Assembly (NCBI RefSeq): GCF_000935355.1
Contig: NZ_JXZC01000003.1
Span: forward strand, 124,001-188,000
Length of the DNA stretch: 64,000 bases
Origin: Rossellomorea aquimaris
GTDB lineage: Bacteria > Bacillota > Bacilli > Bacillales > Bacillaceae_B
Reading direction: 5' to 3'
Below are positions 53,763 through 63,539 of this stretch, piece after piece (positions within the stretch are counted from its first letter, which is position 1; each line of letters starts with the position of its first letter). Position numbers and translations under genes: made by a program. The notes below the pieces were generated by a model. That model saw nothing but the letters and a program-made list of their open reading frames with translations. It did not search any database and was not told where the DNA came from.

Positions 53763-55177
53763 GTACACTACTACCCATCGTTTCCCCTAAAAGCATTGCA
53801 ATCATAGGTGCTTCTGAGAGATTTCATCAGAATGCCGGACGTGTGATGGTCAATCTCCAAAAATCAAAATTCGCTGGGGATATCTATCTTGTTAATCCCA
53901 ATTATGATTCGATTTCAGGGATGACTTGTTATCCAAATGTACTGGAGATTAAGGATGAGATCGATTTGGCATGTATAATCATCCCTTTTATACATACCCC
54001 AAAAATTTTAAAAGAATGCGTAGAAAAGCAAGTGAAAAATGTGATCATCCTAAGCTCAGGATTTTCCGAAAGCGGTCCGGATGGAATCATCAGGGAAGAA
54101 GAACTTAAAGCAATTGTAAAGGGAACAGATACAAGGGTTTACGGACCGAACTCACCTGGTTTCTATCACTTTATTGGAAATTGGGGAATCTCATTTTCAC
54201 CTCGATTCGAACCGAAAAATTTTCATAAAGGCTCTGTTGGTTTGATCAGTCATGGCGGAAGCATCGGAAGGGCCGTACTTGATGCGAATGAGAAAGGTCT
54301 TGGGTTTTCCTACTGGCTTTCTCCTGGGAATGAGATGGATATCAACATGAATGACTGCTTTGAGTTTTTGATACATGATCCTGATACAGAAACGATTCTA
54401 TTGGTTATTGAATCGATTTCAGAAGAAGAGCGGTTTTTCCGTCTCCTTCATCAAGCTTATCTTCAGCGTAAGCCTGTTGTCTTACTTCCAATTGGTCACT
54501 CGAAGATTTCGAGGATTGCCGTTAAGCATCATCTAGGCAGGAATAATGATTACGCCATTCCATGGGATATGGTCAATCATCCAGGGTTAATAAAGGCAGA
54601 GAGTATTGATGAAGTGGTGGCGATCTCCTGGCTTTTCGACTCCTACAAGAAGGCAAAGGGAGGGCGGTCCGTCATTTTCTCATGGGCTGGTGCTACTTCC
54701 ATTTACTTGGCGGACTTATGCGATAAATATGGGATTGACCTTCCGCCTCTATCTGAGTACTTGCAAAAACAAATGATCCATATTACGGGAATAGAGAAGG
54801 CCTTTATGAATCCTTTAGATGTAACCACGATTGTTTATGACGATCTTTCCAAACTGACATCCTGCTTGGAGGTACTTCATGAATCAGGGGACTATGACAA
54901 TATCATCGTTCCATTTCCGTTCCAAGTAGACTATCAAAATGAAATATTATCAGGGCATATTCAACAGTTGATGAAAGAAAGTAATTGTATTTTTCTCCCT
55001 ATTTTTATGTCTCAGGGATATAACGATGAGTTGGCCATAGACATTTTGAAGGAGACCAAGAAGCCATATTTCTTTCATGAAAGCACAGCAATAAAATCAT
55101 TTGCTACTTATGTGAATTACTCGGTATCTCAAAAACAAGGGGAGGAACATGATGAAGAAACGATTAAGTCTGGATGA
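53759..55177 (+). CDS. CoA-binding/succinyl-CoA ligase-like protein (ADP-forming acyl-CoA synthetase alpha-like)
   Basis: 472 residues: an N-terminal CoA-binding Rossmann domain (VSPKSIAIIGASERFHQNAGRV), then two succinyl-CoA-ligase-like flavodoxin folds (VGLISHGGSIGRAVLDANEKGLGFSYWLSPGNEMDINMNDCFEFL). The length equals the alpha part of NDP-forming acetyl-CoA synthetases. The usual phospho-His motif SHTG is replaced by VKHHLGRNND, and no ATP-grasp beta subunit gene is adjacent. It may activate the imported acid with a partner elsewhere, or have another CoA-binding or regulatory role. Second gene of the sigma-54 operon, overlapping both neighbours. Confidence 0.75.
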   Translation: MSTLLPIVSPKSIAIIGASERFHQNAGRVMVNLQKSKFAGDIYLVNPNYDSISGMTCYPNVLEIKDEIDLACIIIPFIHTPKILKECVEKQVKNVIILSSGFSESGPDGIIREEELKAIVKGTDTRVYGPNSPGFYHFIGNWGISFSPRFEPKNFHKGSVGLISHGGSIGRAVLDANEKGLGFSYWLSPGNEMDINMNDCFEFLIHDPDTETILLVIESISEEERFFRLLHQAYLQRKPVVLLPIGHSKISRIAVKHHLGRNNDYAIPWDMVNHPGLIKAESIDEVVAISWLFDSYKKAKGGRSVIFSWAGATSIYLADLCDKYGIDLPPLSEYLQKQMIHITGIEKAFMNPLDVTTIVYDDLSKLTSCLEVLHESGDYDNIIVPFPFQVDYQNEILSGHIQQLMKESNCIFLPIFMSQGYNDELAIDILKETKKPYFFHESTAIKSFATYVNYSVSQKQGEEHDEETIKSG

Positions 55178-55838
55178 TGCACTTCTACACATTCATAGTG
55201 GTGACACATTGTTGGTCGGAGGTTTTGGGCTTTCCGGGACACCGCTGACCCTGATTGATGAACTGGTGAATTCAGATAAAGACAATCTAACGATTATCAG
55301 CAATAACCTGGGAGAGGAAGGGCGAGGCCTCGGAAAACTTTTAATTGCCGGAAAGCTAAAAAAAGCAAAGGGATCATACTTCACCACCAACCGGGACGCA
55401 GTCAAAGCCTGGTCAAAGGGTGAATTGGAAATTGAACTCATTCCCCAGGGGACATTAGCAGAAGCGATTCGCTGTGGCGGGGCTGGAATCGGTGGTTTCT
55501 ATACGAAAACAGGTGTGGGGACGAAACTGGCTGAAGGAAAAGAAGAAAAAGAGATTGATGGTGAACCCTACATTTTCGAAAAAGCTATTAAAGGGGATGT
55601 AGCCATCATCAAGGCACTGAAGGCTGATACACTGGGGAATTTAATTTATGACAAGACAGCAAGAAATTTCAATCCAGTGATGGCAACGGCTGCGAAGATT
55701 GTAATAGCCGAGGTGGATGAAATTGTGGAAGCGGGTTCATTTGCTCCCGAAGAAGTCGTCACACCACATTTATACGTGGACTATATCGTTCAAAACCGCT
55801 ACGTGAAGGAAGGGGGAAGATACGTTGAGTCAGTATGA
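55152..55838 (+). CDS. CoA-transferase subunit A (AtoD/ScoA-like)
   Basis: About 228 residues of the family I CoA-transferase alpha subunit. GDTLLVGGFGLSGTPLTLIDEL is the GGFGxxGxP oxyanion motif, IPQGTLAEAIRCGGAGIGGFYT the second conserved block and EEVVTPHLYVDYIV the end. It transfers CoA between an acyl-CoA donor (succinyl- or acetyl-CoA) and the imported acid. GGAGGA precedes ATG 55152 (ATG 55149 is adjacent). It overlaps the upstream gene and subunit B, showing tight coupling. Confidence 0.93.
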   Translation: MKKRLSLDDALLHIHSGDTLLVGGFGLSGTPLTLIDELVNSDKDNLTIISNNLGEEGRGLGKLLIAGKLKKAKGSYFTTNRDAVKAWSKGELEIELIPQGTLAEAIRCGGAGIGGFYTKTGVGTKLAEGKEEKEIDGEPYIFEKAIKGDVAIIKALKADTLGNLIYDKTARNFNPVMATAAKIVIAEVDEIVEAGSFAPEEVVTPHLYVDYIVQNRYVKEGGRYVESV

Positions 55839-56481
55839 AAGAATCACAATTGCTAAGAGGGTTGCCCAAGAATTGAACGAAGATGAAATTGTTAATTTAG
55901 GAGTCGGCATTCCCACTCTCATTCCGGATTATCTAGGTGACAAAAAGGTTTACCTTCAATCTGAAAATGGACTTCTCGGGATGGGACCGACACCTCCTGA
56001 TACAAACATTGATATGGACTTGATCAGCGCAAGTAAAAAGCCGGTTTCCATGGATATCGGCAGCTCCTTATTTGACAGTTCAGATTCGTTCTTGATGATA
56101 CGAGGAGGTCATATCGACACAGCAGTCCTTGGCGCTTTACAGGTGGACCAAACCGGGGAAGTTGCCAACTGGGCAGTACCAGGCGAAACCATTCTCGGAG
56201 TAGGAGGCGCCATGGACTTGGTTGCAGGTGCGAAACGTATGATCATTGCTTCCATGCATTTGTCTAAAGGGGGAAGTTCAAAAATTGTAAAAAAGCTCTC
56301 TTTTCCTAGCAGTGGGGTGAGAAAAGCAGACATGATTGTAACGGAACATGCTGTATTCAAGTTCATTGAGGAAAAAATGTATCTAGTTGAAATCCTCTCC
56401 GAAATTTCTGTAGAGGAGTTGCGAGAGATTACGGATGCGCAATTTTATTTATTAGAAAAGACAGAAGTTCAAACAAATTAA
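55825..56481 (+). CDS. CoA-transferase subunit B (AtoA/ScoB-like)
   Basis: 218 residues. The catalytic Glu is in QSENGLLGMGP, preceded by VNLGVGIPTLIPDYL; IRGGHIDTAVLGALQVDQTGEVANW and GAMDLVAGAKRMIIAS are the remaining family blocks. The start is TTG 55825 behind GAAGGGGGAAG, overlapping subunit A by 14 nt. Together with subunit A it forms the CoA-activation step of the pathway; acetoacetate, a 3-oxoacid or a dicarboxylate are possible acceptors. Confidence 0.94.
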   Translation: MSQYERITIAKRVAQELNEDEIVNLGVGIPTLIPDYLGDKKVYLQSENGLLGMGPTPPDTNIDMDLISASKKPVSMDIGSSLFDSSDSFLMIRGGHIDTAVLGALQVDQTGEVANWAVPGETILGVGGAMDLVAGAKRMIIASMHLSKGGSSKIVKKLSFPSSGVRKADMIVTEHAVFKFIEEKMYLVEILSEISVEELREITDAQFYLLEKTEVQTN

Positions 56482-56491
56482 GGGGGATATA

Positions 56492-57481
56492 ATGATGAGA
56501 AAATTTTTAATCGTAGTGGCAGCCTTTTTGTTAGTGGTATTAGCGGCGTGTTCATCTGAAGAAGCCGGAAGCACAAAAAAAGAAAATGCAGAGGGTGCTC
56601 CTAAAGACATGGCGTTCGGTTCAGCAACGGTCGGTGGCTTCTGGTATACATTGTCTGGTGCAATGGGGGAAAAAATGAGTGAAGTATACCCAGACTCATC
56701 TGTAACAGTAGTAGAGGGTGGCTCTGTTTCTAACCTTCTAGGTCTAAGTCAAGGTACTTTCGCTCTTGGATTCAGTAATGGTCAGACGGTTCCAGAGGCA
56801 TTAAAGGGAGAGAACGCTTTTAAAGAAAAAGTAGATAATGTCAGCACGGTAGCAACTCTGTATCCGAATGTATTTCATATAGTCGTCCGCGCTGATTCTG
56901 ATATTAAATCCGTAAAGGATTTAAAAGGGAAGAAAGTGAGCCCGGGGATTAAGGGATATAGTGGTGAACTTGCCTTTCAAGATATCTTAAAGCTTAATGA
57001 TATGTCTTACGATGATCTTGGTGGAATTGAGTATATTGGTACCGCTGACGGTGCGGATCTTCTCCGTGACGGTCATATCGATGCCATTGTGGGAATGGTA
57101 GCAGCACCGGTATCCACGTTCCAAGAACTTGATACTACATTAGGAATTCGCTTAATTCCTTTGGATGATGAAACGATTAAAGGGCTGCATGAGAAGAATG
57201 AAGGTTATTTAGAATATACCGTTGAAGGCGGTACGTATTCCAATGTGAAGGAAGATGTGAACACGGTTGCCGGCTATACCGTTCTATTAGTTAATGATGA
57301 CTTAATGGATGAAGAGACGGTGTATAAGCTTACAAAAATGATGGTAGAAGAAAAAGATACGTGGACAACGTTATCACCAATTATGAAAGACTTTAATGCA
57401 GAGTATTCAGTGAAAAACAATGTAGGTAAACTTCATCCAGGAGCAGAGAAATATTATAAGGAAGTCGGTGCTCTTGAGTAA
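56492..57481 (+). CDS. TAXI-family TRAP transporter solute-binding lipoprotein
   Basis: 329 residues. The lipobox LAAC (Cys about 20) anchors it to the membrane. The TAXI fold is seen in FGSATVGGFWYTLSGAMGEKM, FALGFSNGQTVPEAL, LYPNVFHIVVRADSDIKSVKDLKGKKVSPG and AIVGMVAAPVSTFQEL. It captures an organic anion for the TRAP permease encoded next. AAGGGGGATATA precedes tandem ATG codons. TAXI binders are known for glutamate and other carboxylates; specificity here is unknown. Confidence 0.92.
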   Translation: MMRKFLIVVAAFLLVVLAACSSEEAGSTKKENAEGAPKDMAFGSATVGGFWYTLSGAMGEKMSEVYPDSSVTVVEGGSVSNLLGLSQGTFALGFSNGQTVPEALKGENAFKEKVDNVSTVATLYPNVFHIVVRADSDIKSVKDLKGKKVSPGIKGYSGELAFQDILKLNDMSYDDLGGIEYIGTADGADLLRDGHIDAIVGMVAAPVSTFQELDTTLGIRLIPLDDETIKGLHEKNEGYLEYTVEGGTYSNVKEDVNTVAGYTVLLVNDDLMDEETVYKLTKMMVEEKDTWTTLSPIMKDFNAEYSVKNNVGKLHPGAEKYYKEVGALE

Positions 57482-57521
57482 GCGATGTATGTCATTATTT
57501 CCATGAAAAGAAGGTGAAAGT

Positions 57522-59492
57522 ATGACTAAACAGGATTCGTCAACAGAAATAGAAGCATCGGAGATTGTAAATCAATATGATGAAGACGGAAACCTTAACA
57601 GCAAGCTGCGCTCTTTAAAGGGTGCAGCTGCCAAGATAATTTCCATTGTGGCTGTCCTTATGTCTTTGTTTCATTTATACACGGCGTTCTTTGGCGTATT
57701 TGAGTCGATTCTACAGCGGTCTGCCCATCTTTCGTTTGCCCTGATCCTTACATTTGCGATTTATAAACCATCCAAAAAAGCAGTGAAAAATGAGAGCATT
57801 CCCTGGTATGACTGGCTGTTTATGATTTTATCGATTGCTTGTTATTCCTATTTTGTGATGAATGCTCAGGTAATTTCTTCACGGATGAGTTATATCGAAC
57901 CGCTCACCATGCTTGAGATTACTATCGGGATCGTATCAGGCTTATTGTTAATCGAAGCGACCCGCCGTGTGATTGGTAATACGCTCGTCCTCATTATTTT
58001 CATTTGTTTAGTGTATGGGATTTGGGGACATTTGATCACGGGTGAACTTTCACATCGTGAATTTACCGCCATGTGGATTATTGATCATCTTTTCTATACA
58101 GTGACAGGGATTTTTAGTGTCCCTCTTGGTGTATCAGCAACATTTATCTTCCTGTTTATCTTGTTTGGGAAGTTTTTGGAGGTCTCGGGAGCCGGCCAGT
58201 TCTTCATTGATCTTTCTGTTGCAGGTATGGGGAAATATCGTGGCGGCCCAGCCAAAACGGCCATCGTGGCCAGTTCCATCTTGGGAACCATTTCAGGAAG
58301 TGCTGTAGCCAACACGGTGACAACAGGTGCCTTTACGATTCCCTTAATGAAGAAAACAGGATATAGAAGCCATTTTGCAGCTGCGGTGGAAGCGGTTTCT
58401 TCTACTGGAGGGCAGATCATGCCTCCGATCATGGGAGCATCTGCTTTCATTATTGCTTCCTATCTAGGAGTGCCTTATATGGATATAGCGGTTGCTGCTA
58501 TAATCCCCGCGGTCCTCTTTTACTGCTGTTTATATTTCCAGGTCGACTTAAGGGCAAAGCGTCTTGGACTGAATGGTTTAAAGAAAGATGAATTACCAAA
58601 GGTTTCAAGCGTTTTAAAGCATGGCTTCATGTTCTTTATCCCCCTTGTCGTCATAGTCTTCATGCTGGCATCGGGAGCATCTCCTATGAGGGCAGGTTTA
58701 TTTTCAATAGGTGTGACGATTTTGGTGGCTGCTTTTAAAAGTTCTACAAGACTATCATTCTCGAAAATGTATAAAGCTCTCGATTTAGGGGCAAGGGCTG
58801 CCATTGAAACGGCCATTGCTTGCGCAGCGTCAGGTTTCATTATTGGGATCATAGGGCTGACTGGAATTGGACTGAAATTCAGTGGAATGATCATTGATAT
58901 CTCTGGTGGAATTTTGATTGTTACTCTCATTTTCACAATGATCACGAGCATCATCCTCGGTATGGGACTTCCAACGGTTGCGGCATACATCGTTCAAGTG
59001 CCTTTAACCATTCCCGCGTTGATTGAACTTGGTGTATCACCACTTGCGGCCCATATGTTCGTATTTTACTTTGCCGCTTTATCTGCGATTACACCACCGG
59101 TGGCATTGGCTGCATTTGCTGCAGCAGGACTTTCGGGATCGGATCCGATGAAAACAGGAATGACAGCTGTAAGACTGGGGCTTGCCGCCTTCATCGTTCC
59201 GTATATGTTTGTTTATGGAGAGACATTGCTCCTGGTAGGGGATGCTCCTCATATCATTCTATCAGTGGTCACATCCATTATTGGAATCATAGGGGTTGCT
59301 TGTGCGGCAGAAGGTTGGCTTTTAAGGAATGCTCTTTGGTATGAGAGGATCATCCTGTTTATTGGGGCAATCCTCATGATCAATCCGGGGATTGTAACGG
59401 ATATCATTGGATTCGCCATTCTGGCACTCGTATTCTTCTATCAAAAATTCAATCCGAAAAGCACGACTGTAGAACATACAATATCCAGCTAA
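57522..59492 (+). CDS. TRAP transporter, fused 4TM/12TM permease
   Basis: 656 residues with about 17 TM segments. The N-terminal quarter is the small (DctQ-like) subunit and the rest the DctM-like large subunit with GKYRGGPAKTAIVASSILGTISGSAVANTVTTG, PIMGASAFIIASYLGVPY, and MGLPTVAAYIVQVPL, typical of TAXI-linked fused permeases. It imports the bound acid with sodium. AAGAAGGTG precedes the ATG; 40 bp separates it from the binding protein. Confidence 0.93.
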   Translation: MTKQDSSTEIEASEIVNQYDEDGNLNSKLRSLKGAAAKIISIVAVLMSLFHLYTAFFGVFESILQRSAHLSFALILTFAIYKPSKKAVKNESIPWYDWLFMILSIACYSYFVMNAQVISSRMSYIEPLTMLEITIGIVSGLLLIEATRRVIGNTLVLIIFICLVYGIWGHLITGELSHREFTAMWIIDHLFYTVTGIFSVPLGVSATFIFLFILFGKFLEVSGAGQFFIDLSVAGMGKYRGGPAKTAIVASSILGTISGSAVANTVTTGAFTIPLMKKTGYRSHFAAAVEAVSSTGGQIMPPIMGASAFIIASYLGVPYMDIAVAAIIPAVLFYCCLYFQVDLRAKRLGLNGLKKDELPKVSSVLKHGFMFFIPLVVIVFMLASGASPMRAGLFSIGVTILVAAFKSSTRLSFSKMYKALDLGARAAIETAIACAASGFIIGIIGLTGIGLKFSGMIIDISGGILIVTLIFTMITSIILGMGLPTVAAYIVQVPLTIPALIELGVSPLAAHMFVFYFAALSAITPPVALAAFAAAGLSGSDPMKTGMTAVRLGLAAFIVPYMFVYGETLLLVGDAPHIILSVVTSIIGIIGVACAAEGWLLRNALWYERIILFIGAILMINPGIVTDIIGFAILALVFFYQKFNPKSTTVEHTISS

Positions 59493-59504
59493 GGGGGCTT
59501 TTAG

Positions 59505-60350
59505 GTGCAAACTATTACAGTGGTAGGCTCGGGAGTCATGGGAAAAGGAATTGCGTATACCTGTGCGGTTTCGGGTTTTAATGTTTACTTGAATGATATA
59601 AACGAAGAAATCCTGGAGAAAGCAAAGAACGATATCTTCAGCCTTTTGGAAGGCAGCCTACATAAAGGCTTTATCTCAGAAGATCAATATGGGAAAGCGA
59701 AGGATCGTCTACTATTTGAAACAGATTTGGAATCTGCGGCAAGAGATGCAGACCTCGTCATTGAGGCAGTGCTTGAAAAAATGGAATTAAAGATTGATAT
59801 TTTCAAAAGGTTGGATCAGATCTGTTCCGAAGAGGCCATTCTAGCCACGAATACGTCAACCATGAGTCCGACAGAGATCGGGGCTCAGACGTCACGCCCT
59901 GATAAAGTGGTGGCGATGCATTTCTTTAATCCGGTTCATAAAATGAAGCTGATCGAAGTCATCCGGGGCTTGGAAACGTCAGATGAAACCGTAAGGCTAG
60001 TGAAGGAAGTCGGTGAGAGACTCAAGAAGGAAACGGTCGAGGTAAATGAATTACCTGGGTTTGTGACTTCCAGGATGAATTGCCTGATTGGAAATGAGGC
60101 TATGAATATGCTGATGGAAGGAGTGGCTTCTGCTGAAGATATTGATAAAGCATTGAAGCTGGGACTCAATCATCCGATGGGGCCACTTGAGTTAGCTGAT
60201 TTAGTAGGGTTGGATACGCGGCTAAGAAATATGGAGTACTTGCATCAGACACTGGGTGAAAAATATCGACCTAGTCCTATCTTACTTAAGTACGTAAAAG
60301 CGGGCCGTTTTGGGAAAAAGAGCGGAAGTGGTTTCTATCACTATTCTTAA
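59505..60350 (+). CDS. 3-hydroxyacyl-CoA dehydrogenase (PaaH/Hbd-like)
   Basis: 281 residues. An NAD-binding GSGVMGKGIAYTCAVSGFNVYLND starts the protein; ATNTSTMSPTEI, MHFFNPVHKMKLIEV (catalytic His) and ELPGFVTSRMNCLIGNEAMNM are the 3HCDH signature blocks. It oxidises 3-hydroxyacyl-CoA to 3-oxoacyl-CoA. The start is GTG 59505 with AAGGGGG upstream. Both butyryl- and adipyl-type substrates are handled by this family. Confidence 0.94.
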   Translation: MQTITVVGSGVMGKGIAYTCAVSGFNVYLNDINEEILEKAKNDIFSLLEGSLHKGFISEDQYGKAKDRLLFETDLESAARDADLVIEAVLEKMELKIDIFKRLDQICSEEAILATNTSTMSPTEIGAQTSRPDKVVAMHFFNPVHKMKLIEVIRGLETSDETVRLVKEVGERLKKETVEVNELPGFVTSRMNCLIGNEAMNMLMEGVASAEDIDKALKLGLNHPMGPLELADLVGLDTRLRNMEYLHQTLGEKYRPSPILLKYVKAGRFGKKSGSGFYHYS

Positions 60351-60363
60351 GGGAGATGAGAGC

Positions 60364-61143
60364 GTGCATCAATATGAGAATTTGCTTGTTCAAATCGAAC
60401 AGGGGGCGATGTGGCTGACGATCAACCGCCCAGAATCCCGGAATGCCCTGAACCTCGAAACCCTTCAAGAGATGGAGGATGCTTTCGGATGGGCAGAGGC
60501 GAACGATGAAGTAAAGGTCGTCGTTGTGAAAGGGGCAGGGGAAAAGTCCTTCGCTGCAGGAGCGGATATTAAACAGCTTCAGCAAAAGAACATGCTGGAT
60601 GCCCTGATACCAGGGATGCAGGGGTTATATAAGAATATACAGCAATGTAGCAAAGTGACGATTGCAGCAGTCGAGGGCTATGCGCTGGGTGGAGGATGCG
60701 AGCTTGCATTGGCATGTGATATCCGGGTTGCGACAAAAAGGGCAAAGTTCGGTTTGCCGGAACTGAACCTTGGCATTATTCCAGGAGCAGGCGGAACACA
60801 GAACCTTTCCAGGATCATTGGGAAGGGACGGGCACTTGATATGATTCTCACCGGTAAGATTATTGATGGGGAGGAAGCAGAAAGAATCGGCCTTGTTTCC
60901 TATCTTGCTCCTGAGGGTGAATTGGATAAGCAAATAGAAGAGGTGACAGCTCAGATTTATAAGAAAGGTCCGGTGGCTATCAAACTGGCAAAGTTAGTCG
61001 TTCATAAAGGCTATGATATCGATCTTGAGACAGCGATGCTGATGGAGAAGCTTTCACAAGCGGTAGCATTTGGGACAGAGGATAAACAGGAAGGCACTTC
61101 AGCCTTTTTGGAAAAACGAGCAGCGGAATTTACTAATCAATAA
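60364..61143 (+). CDS. Enoyl-CoA hydratase/isomerase
   Basis: About 259 residues, crotonase fold. [12 protein letters not shown] supplies one oxyanion NH, and [19 protein letters not shown] the other, with Glu in [12 protein letters not shown] as catalytic residue. It hydrates trans-2-enoyl-CoA to 3-hydroxyacyl-CoA. The start is GTG 60364, placed right behind AAGGGAGATGAG and the previous stop; it follows the dehydrogenase by 13 bp. Confidence 0.94.
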   Translation: MHQYENLLVQIEQGAMWLTINRPESRNALNLETLQEMEDAFGWAEANDEVKVVVVKGAGEKSFAAGADIKQLQQKNMLDALIPGMQGLYKNIQQCSKVTIAAVEGYALGGGCELALACDIRVATKRAKFGLPELNLGIIPGAGGTQNLSRIIGKGRALDMILTGKIIDGEEAERIGLVSYLAPEGELDKQIEEVTAQIYKKGPVAIKLAKLVVHKGYDIDLETAMLMEKLSQAVAFGTEDKQEGTSAFLEKRAAEFTNQ

Positions 61144-61156
61144 GGGAGAGGTACAG

Positions 61157-62317
61157 ATGGACTTTAATTTTTCAGAAGATATAAAATTTTTAAGAGATAA
61201 TGTACGGAAGTTTGTGAAAGAAGCAGCAGAACCTTTGGCAATGGAAATTGAAGAGAAGGATATGATCCCGGAGAAACTGGTTGAAATGTCGAAGGAAATG
61301 GGACTCTTCGGATTGAGTATCCCGGAAGAATACGGTGGACTGGGACTCGACATGGTGGGGAAGTGCGCCATATATGAGGAGCTTGGTAAAACTCATAATG
61401 GTTATACAACTCTGATCGGTGCTCACACGGGGATTGGGTCAGTAGGAATTGTCGAGTTAGGGACAGAAGCACAAAAGCAGAAATACTTGCCTAAAATGGC
61501 TACTGGAGAATGGATTGGTGCATTTGCCTTAACCGAACCAAGTGCAGGCTCCAATGCAGCAGCATTGAAAACCACTGCGGTCAGAAAAGGTGATAAATAC
61601 ATCCTGAACGGTTCCAAGCATTATATTACCAACGCTGTCGATGGGCATGTATTTACCGTAATGGCGGTAACGGATCGTGCCAAAGGAGCGAAGGGGATCA
61701 CTTCCTTTATCGTAGAAAAGGATTTCCCAGGCTTCGTATTAGGAAAGGTAGAACAGAAAATGGGGCTAAAGGGGTCTCATTCAGCTGAGCTTTTCTTTGA
61801 AAATATGGAGGTTCCTGCAGAAAACGTCCTTGGAACAGAAGGACAGGGCTATATCAATGCGTTGAAAATCCTGGCGAATGGTCGAGCCGGTCTAGCGGCA
61901 AGAAACCTTGGATCATGTGAGAAGCTTCTTGAACATTGCCTGCAGTATACCCAGGAACGGGAACAGTTCGGCAAACCGATCATCGAAGTACAGGCCGTTC
62001 AGCATATGCTTGCAGAAATAAGTATGCAGATCGAGGTTCTTAGATCAATGACATACCGTGTTGCCTGGATGACCGATCAAAAGATGAGGGTAGTGAAAGA
62101 AGCAGCCATAGCGAAACTATTTGCTTCGGAAGTATATAACAAGGTGGCGGATTTAGCGGTGCAAATCCACGGTGGAATCGGATATATGAGCGATTATCCA
62201 ATAGAGCGTTACTATCGTGATGCCCGCATTACTAAAATTTATGAAGGAACGTCTGAAATTCAGCGCAACATCATTGCGAATGAACTGAAACGCGAATCCT
62301 CATACGTGGGGGTGTAA
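61157..62317 (+). CDS. Acyl-CoA dehydrogenase, FAD-dependent
   Basis: About 386 residues. [13 protein letters not shown] is the FAD/substrate-binding motif, [32 protein letters not shown] contains the catalytic Glu in the C-terminal signature. It oxidises the acyl-CoA to enoyl-CoA, the first step of beta-oxidation. GGGAGAGG precedes ATG 61157. Short-chain, branched-chain or dicarboxylyl-CoA substrates cannot be told apart here. It also needs an electron-transfer flavoprotein encoded elsewhere. Confidence 0.94.
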   Translation: MDFNFSEDIKFLRDNVRKFVKEAAEPLAMEIEEKDMIPEKLVEMSKEMGLFGLSIPEEYGGLGLDMVGKCAIYEELGKTHNGYTTLIGAHTGIGSVGIVELGTEAQKQKYLPKMATGEWIGAFALTEPSAGSNAAALKTTAVRKGDKYILNGSKHYITNAVDGHVFTVMAVTDRAKGAKGITSFIVEKDFPGFVLGKVEQKMGLKGSHSAELFFENMEVPAENVLGTEGQGYINALKILANGRAGLAARNLGSCEKLLEHCLQYTQEREQFGKPIIEVQAVQHMLAEISMQIEVLRSMTYRVAWMTDQKMRVVKEAAIAKLFASEVYNKVADLAVQIHGGIGYMSDYPIERYYRDARITKIYEGTSEIQRNIIANELKRESSYVGV

Positions 62318-62320
62318 GGA

Positions 62321-63511
62321 ATGAATCAACCATACATCGTTGAATCAGTCCGGACGGCGATTGGAAGAATGGGAGGAACGATAAAAGGTGTTCCTGTAGA
62401 CCATCTTGCCGAGAAAGTCATTAGGGAAGTATTGAATCGAAGTCAGGCTGAAGTGGAAGTAGATGAAGTCATTCTAGGTCAGGCAAAGCAAAGTGCAGAC
62501 ACCTCAAACCTTGCCCGTCTTGCTGCATTACGGGCAGAGCTCCCGATTGAGGTTACCGGGTATACCGTCCATAGACAATGCGGATCGGGACTTCAAGCGA
62601 TTAATAATGCGGATATGCAAATCCGGCTTGGTTATTCCGATGTTGTGGTAGCCGGGGGAGCTGAAAGCATGAGTACAGCCCCCTATTATATTCGAAATGC
62701 CCGTTATGGTTTCCAAGTCGGTAATTCGCAAGTGTTGGATCCAAATACGGAAAGTCAACCTTGCTCTCAGCCAATAGAAAAGTACGGCAACCTGACGATG
62801 GGTCTGACAGCGGAAAACCTTGCTGACAAGTATACTATCAGCAGATCCGAGCAGGATGAGTTTGCCCTCAGAAGCCAGGAACTTGCTCAGTCTGCCATCG
62901 AGTCCGGACGGTTTGAAAAGGAAATTGTTCCAGTGGAATATAAGGAAAAAAGAAACACTCTTCAATTCAGTACAGATGAACATCCCCGGATCACGACCAT
63001 AGAAAAGCTCTCCAAGCTAAAGGCCGTCTTTAAAGATAACGGCACTGTGACTGCGGGTAATGCGAGTGGAAGGAATGATGGTGCGTCCGCTGTCCTCATG
63101 ATGAATGAAGATAAAGTCAATGAGTATGGAATAAAGCCAAAAGCCAAAATCATTGCCCAGTCCGTGAGCGGAGTATCACCTGAAATCATGGGGATTGGGC
63201 CAGTGACGTCAACATCTAAAGCTTTAAAGCAATGCGGACTATCCATCAATGATATGGGTCTGATCGAGCTGAACGAAGCGTTTGCTGCCCAGGCGTTGTC
63301 AGTGATCCGTGAATCAGGGATGGATATCAACAAAGTGAATGTCAATGGAGGGGCCATTGCGCTGGGTCATCCAATCGGAGCGACTGGAGCAATCCTGATG
63401 ACGAAACTTCTTCACGAAATGGAACGCAGGGGTGAAAAATACGGTCTAGTCACGCTTTGTATTGGCGGTGGTCAGGGAATCTCGACTATTATTGAGAATC
63501 TTCAAGTCTAA
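62321..63511 (+). CDS. Acetyl-CoA acyltransferase (thiolase II)
   Basis: 396 residues. HRQCGSGLQAIN carries the nucleophile Cys (about 88), NEAFAAQ and GGAIALGHPIGATG the His, and LCIGGGQG the second Cys. It cleaves 3-oxoacyl-CoA with CoA, releasing acetyl-CoA. Only 3 bp separate it from the dehydrogenase gene. It completes one full beta-oxidation turn in this operon; PaaJ/PcaF/DcaF-like use on 3-oxoadipyl-CoA is one possibility. Confidence 0.94.
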   Translation: MNQPYIVESVRTAIGRMGGTIKGVPVDHLAEKVIREVLNRSQAEVEVDEVILGQAKQSADTSNLARLAALRAELPIEVTGYTVHRQCGSGLQAINNADMQIRLGYSDVVVAGGAESMSTAPYYIRNARYGFQVGNSQVLDPNTESQPCSQPIEKYGNLTMGLTAENLADKYTISRSEQDEFALRSQELAQSAIESGRFEKEIVPVEYKEKRNTLQFSTDEHPRITTIEKLSKLKAVFKDNGTVTAGNASGRNDGASAVLMMNEDKVNEYGIKPKAKIIAQSVSGVSPEIMGIGPVTSTSKALKQCGLSINDMGLIELNEAFAAQALSVIRESGMDINKVNVNGGAIALGHPIGATGAILMTKLLHEMERRGEKYGLVTLCIGGGQGISTIIENLQV

Positions 63512-63539
63512 AAGGTTAATGCCAAAAGGGAGTGGTGTA

